NCBI GenBank assembly: GCA_002320455.1
Contig: DCKU01000113.1
Coordinates: forward strand, 1 to 8,155
Direction: 5' to 3'
DNA from: Salinisphaera sp. UBA1666
Lineage (GTDB): Bacteria; Pseudomonadota; Gammaproteobacteria; Nevskiales; Salinisphaeraceae
DNA length: 8,155 nucleotides
Shown here piece by piece: positions 6,513 through 8,155 of the stretch. The translations under genes were made by a program, and so were the position numbers. The notes under the pieces were generated by a model, which was not told where the DNA came from, did not search any database, and was given only the letters and a program-made list of their open reading frames with translations. Every line of letters begins with the position of its first letter. The stretch's first letter is position 1.

Positions 6513-6537
6513 GCACAAACGTTCGAATCCATGTGCA
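6512..6537. repeat. Inverted repeat at the putative lapA transcription start
   Basis: TGCACA (6512-6517) and TGTGCA (6532-6537) are exact inverted copies separated by 14 nt that contain AACGTTCGAA, two overlapping palindromes. It lies directly downstream of the candidate -10, so it could be an operator or a 5'-end hairpin. Chance occurrence is also possible. Confidence 0.3.
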
Positions 6538-6635
6538 GACGTTGGGTGCTGTCGATGGAGTCGATTCGATAACGACGCTGACGCGCGCCTGCGATTCATC
6601 CGCGATCGTGCGTGTCGACTACAGGGCCTCGGTGC

Positions 6636-6926
6636 ATGTTGAGCTTGTTTCGTATTCTGATCATCTTCATCGCAGCCGTGGTCGGCTTGTTGTTCGGCTA
6701 TCTGAACTTTCAGAGCGCGCCGATTGATCTGCTCGTACTTCAGACCCGGGCACCGCTGGTGATTCTGCTTGCCGTCTCGTTCGTGCTAGGCCTGTTGATT
6801 GCTATGGGCGTGTTCATGGTGCGCCTAGTACAGCTTAGAGCCCGCCTTTCGGGCACCAAACGTAAGCTGAAGGACGCCGAGGCCGAAATCGACAGTCTAC
6901 GGAGCACGCGCAGGGCCGATGCCTGA
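6636..6926 (+). CDS. lapA: Lipopolysaccharide assembly protein A (DUF1049 inner-membrane protein)
   Basis: A 96-residue inner-membrane protein that in E. coli acts with LapB in LPS assembly and LpxC control. Two hydrophobic segments are visible: residues about 4-23 (LFRILIIFIAAVVGLLFGYL) and about 39-62 (APLVILL...GVFMV). A charged tail follows (RLVQLRARLSGTKRKLKDAEAEIDSLRS, about 63-90 in short form RLVQLRAR...EIDSLRS), likely a cytoplasmic coiled coil. The central NxxSAPIDLL stretch matches the DUF1049 pattern, and the size is normal for LapA. ATG at 6636 was chosen because it starts directly at the first membrane segment and has AGGG (6623-6626) 9 nt upstream. A GTG at 6612 in frame is less likely. 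The 148-nt gap after ihfB holds a candidate promoter, so lapAB may have its own transcription. The stop overlaps lapB by 8 nt. Confidence 0.9.
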   Translation: MLSLFRILIIFIAAVVGLLFGYLNFQSAPIDLLVLQTRAPLVILLAVSFVLGLLIAMGVFMVRLVQLRARLSGTKRKLKDAEAEIDSLRSTRRADA

Positions 6927-8115
6927 GCCGATTGTCTGGCTGGTCCTCTTGCTGCCGATTGCGGCGGCATCAGGCTGGTGGGCCAGAGCACGCGCAGAAC
7001 GCGATCTCGACAAGCACAACCGGATATCGCGCACGGTCAGTCGCGATTACGCGAGCGGCATCACCCACCTAGTCAACGATGACGCCGATCGGGCGATCGA
7101 GACGTTTTCACGTCTATTGGCCATCGACGACGATACGATCGAGACACATCTGGCGCTCGGTAACCTGTTCCGTCGCCAGGGCGAAATCGACCGAGCGCTC
7201 CGGCTGCACCAGAACCTGATCGCTCGCCCTCAGCTCTCTCTTGGCCAACGCAACCAAGCGCGCTTCGAGCTGGCCTGTGATTATCTGCGAGCGGGCGTGC
7301 TGGATCGAGCAGAGCGGCTGTTCGACGAACTCGCCGGCGAGCAAGCACACGCCGGTGCGAGTCTCACACGGCTGCTGGGCATTCACGAGCAGACACGTGA
7401 ATGGAACGCGGCGATCGATATTGCGCGTCGGATAGCACGTCTCGATGAGGTGTCGATGGACAGGGTCGTGGCGCAATACCATTGCGAGCGGGCCGGGGAT
7501 GCTTTTGATGCCGGCGACGTCACCGGCGCGTTTGCCGCACTCCGTGAAGCCGAGCGGGTCAGCCCTTCGTGTGCGCGGGCTAATCTCATGCGCGGGCGTT
7601 ACCAGCTGTCGGTCGAGGCGTACGACGAGGCCATTCGGGCATTCCGTCGTGTCATTGTGCAGGATAGTCGGCTAATCATGGAGATCGTCGAGCCGGTCAT
7701 TTCAGCGTGCCGCGGGCTCGGTGATATTGACGGACTGCTGCGTTTCTTCGATCAAATGCTGGCACGAACTGATGCGGCGCCGGCTCATATCGGGCGTGCC
7801 AAGTCGCTGTACGAGGCGGGCCGTCTCGACGAGGCGATCGCGCACCTATCGCGCTATCTACAGGGGCAGGCCAACTGGCTGGCGTTTCATACGCTCTTGG
7901 AATATTCGGCCGCCCACGGCCGCACACGCTTGAACGGGCCGCTGGACAGCCTGCGCCAAGCGCTCGGCCAGATTATCCGTCAGGCGCCGACACACGCCTG
8001 TGACGGCTGCGGCTTTTCGAGTCGTTATCTGCACTGGCAATGCCCGAGCTGTCGCCGCTGGGACACAATACGTCCGCTGGCGGACATCGCCCCGGCAACG
8101 ACACGCAGCGGTTAA
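6919..8115 (+). CDS. lapB: Lipopolysaccharide assembly protein B (TPR protein with rubredoxin-type zinc/iron knuckle)
   Basis: A 398-residue protein, close to the 389 of E. coli LapB (YciM). It is an inner-membrane adaptor that promotes FtsH degradation of LpxC and so limits lipid A synthesis. Residues about 4-22 form the single N-terminal membrane anchor. SRDYASGITHLVNDDADRA (41-59) starts a long run of tetratricopeptide repeats reaching about residue 350, recognisable by repeated patterns such as ALGNLFRRQGEIDRAL and GRAKSLYEAGRLDEAI. The C-terminal metal knuckle has C361-x2-C364 and C375-x2-C378 (CDGCG...CPSCRRWDT), as in the essential rubredoxin domain of LapB. The start overlaps lapA by 8 nt. 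The Shine-Dalgarno is poor: GGAG at 6901-6904 is far and AGGG at 6912-6915 is only 3 nt away, so coupling to lapA is likely. Nothing is truncated. Confidence 0.94.
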   Translation: MPEPIVWLVLLLPIAAASGWWARARAERDLDKHNRISRTVSRDYASGITHLVNDDADRAIETFSRLLAIDDDTIETHLALGNLFRRQGEIDRALRLHQNLIARPQLSLGQRNQARFELACDYLRAGVLDRAERLFDELAGEQAHAGASLTRLLGIHEQTREWNAAIDIARRIARLDEVSMDRVVAQYHCERAGDAFDAGDVTGAFAALREAERVSPSCARANLMRGRYQLSVEAYDEAIRAFRRVIVQDSRLIMEIVEPVISACRGLGDIDGLLRFFDQMLARTDAAPAHIGRAKSLYEAGRLDEAIAHLSRYLQGQANWLAFHTLLEYSAAHGRTRLNGPLDSLRQALGQIIRQAPTHACDGCGFSSRYLHWQCPSCRRWDTIRPLADIAPATTRSG

Positions 8116-8132
8116 GCCTGCTCTCGGGATTG

Positions 8133-8155
8133 CTAGGGAAGCTCTGCATAACCTC
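8133..8155. mobile_element. Possible insertion sequence end (partial, cut by the window edge)
   Basis: After lapB the sequence reads CTAG (8133-8136) followed by GGAAGCTCTGCATAACCTC to the end of the window. This resembles the terminal inverted repeat of IS5-type elements, which often target CTAG/YTAR and duplicate 4 bp. No transposase or opposite end is in view, so this rests on resemblance from memory only. The remaining bases 8116-8132 show no hairpin or terminator. Confidence 0.25.

Noticed and set aside
1..8155. CRISPR arrays, tRNA or rRNA genes, toxin-antitoxin pairs, prophage or defence genes
   Set aside because: No direct-repeat arrays, RNA gene signatures or accessory cassettes were seen; the window is conserved housekeeping sequence.

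Overview
This is core-genome DNA from a GC-rich gammaproteobacterium. All eight genes lie on the plus strand in the order hisC - tyrA - aroA - cmk - rpsA - ihfB - lapA - lapB, which joins the aromatic amino acid / cmk-rpsA cluster to the ihfB-lapAB cluster typical of Gammaproteobacteria. AroA has the GDKS, SAQIK, RDHTE and NPTR motifs and closely resembles the AroA half of the TyrA-AroA fusion of pseudomonads, but here tyrA and aroA are separate genes. A halophilic or marine lineage near Salinisphaera is a plausible guess; the sequence alone does not prove it.

Layout. Positions 1-97 form a long composite hairpin with perfect 20-bp arms, probably an intergenic repeat inserted ahead of hisC. 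From 161 to 4210, hisC, tyrA, aroA and cmk are chained by 4-nt stop/start overlaps (ATGA, GTGA, ATGA) and are almost certainly co-transcribed and translationally coupled. A 111-nt leader without a gene (4211-4321) precedes rpsA (ribosomal protein S1, six S1 repeats). It has the poor, hairpin-covered Shine-Dalgarno expected of an autoregulated S1 message. Two consecutive terminator-like hairpins (6015-6045 and 6061-6107) separate rpsA from ihfB. A good extended -10 promoter candidate lies just after ihfB, followed by lapA and lapB, which overlap by 8 nt. The last 40 bases after lapB contain no gene, and the final ~20 resemble an insertion sequence end abutting a CTAG target.

How the genes work together. 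HisC (an imidazole acetol-phosphate or aromatic aminotransferase), TyrA (prephenate/arogenate dehydrogenase) and AroA (EPSP synthase) serve the shikimate/tyrosine branch. Cmk makes CDP/dCDP for nucleic acid synthesis. S1 brings mRNA to the 30S subunit. IhfB is the beta half of the DNA-bending factor IHF. LapA and LapB are inner-membrane proteins that control LPS synthesis through FtsH-dependent LpxC turnover.

I found no undescribed system. The observations of most interest concern regulation and structure: the 5' cruciform repeat, the rpsA leader, the tandem terminators, the inverted repeat at the lapA start site, and the possible IS end.
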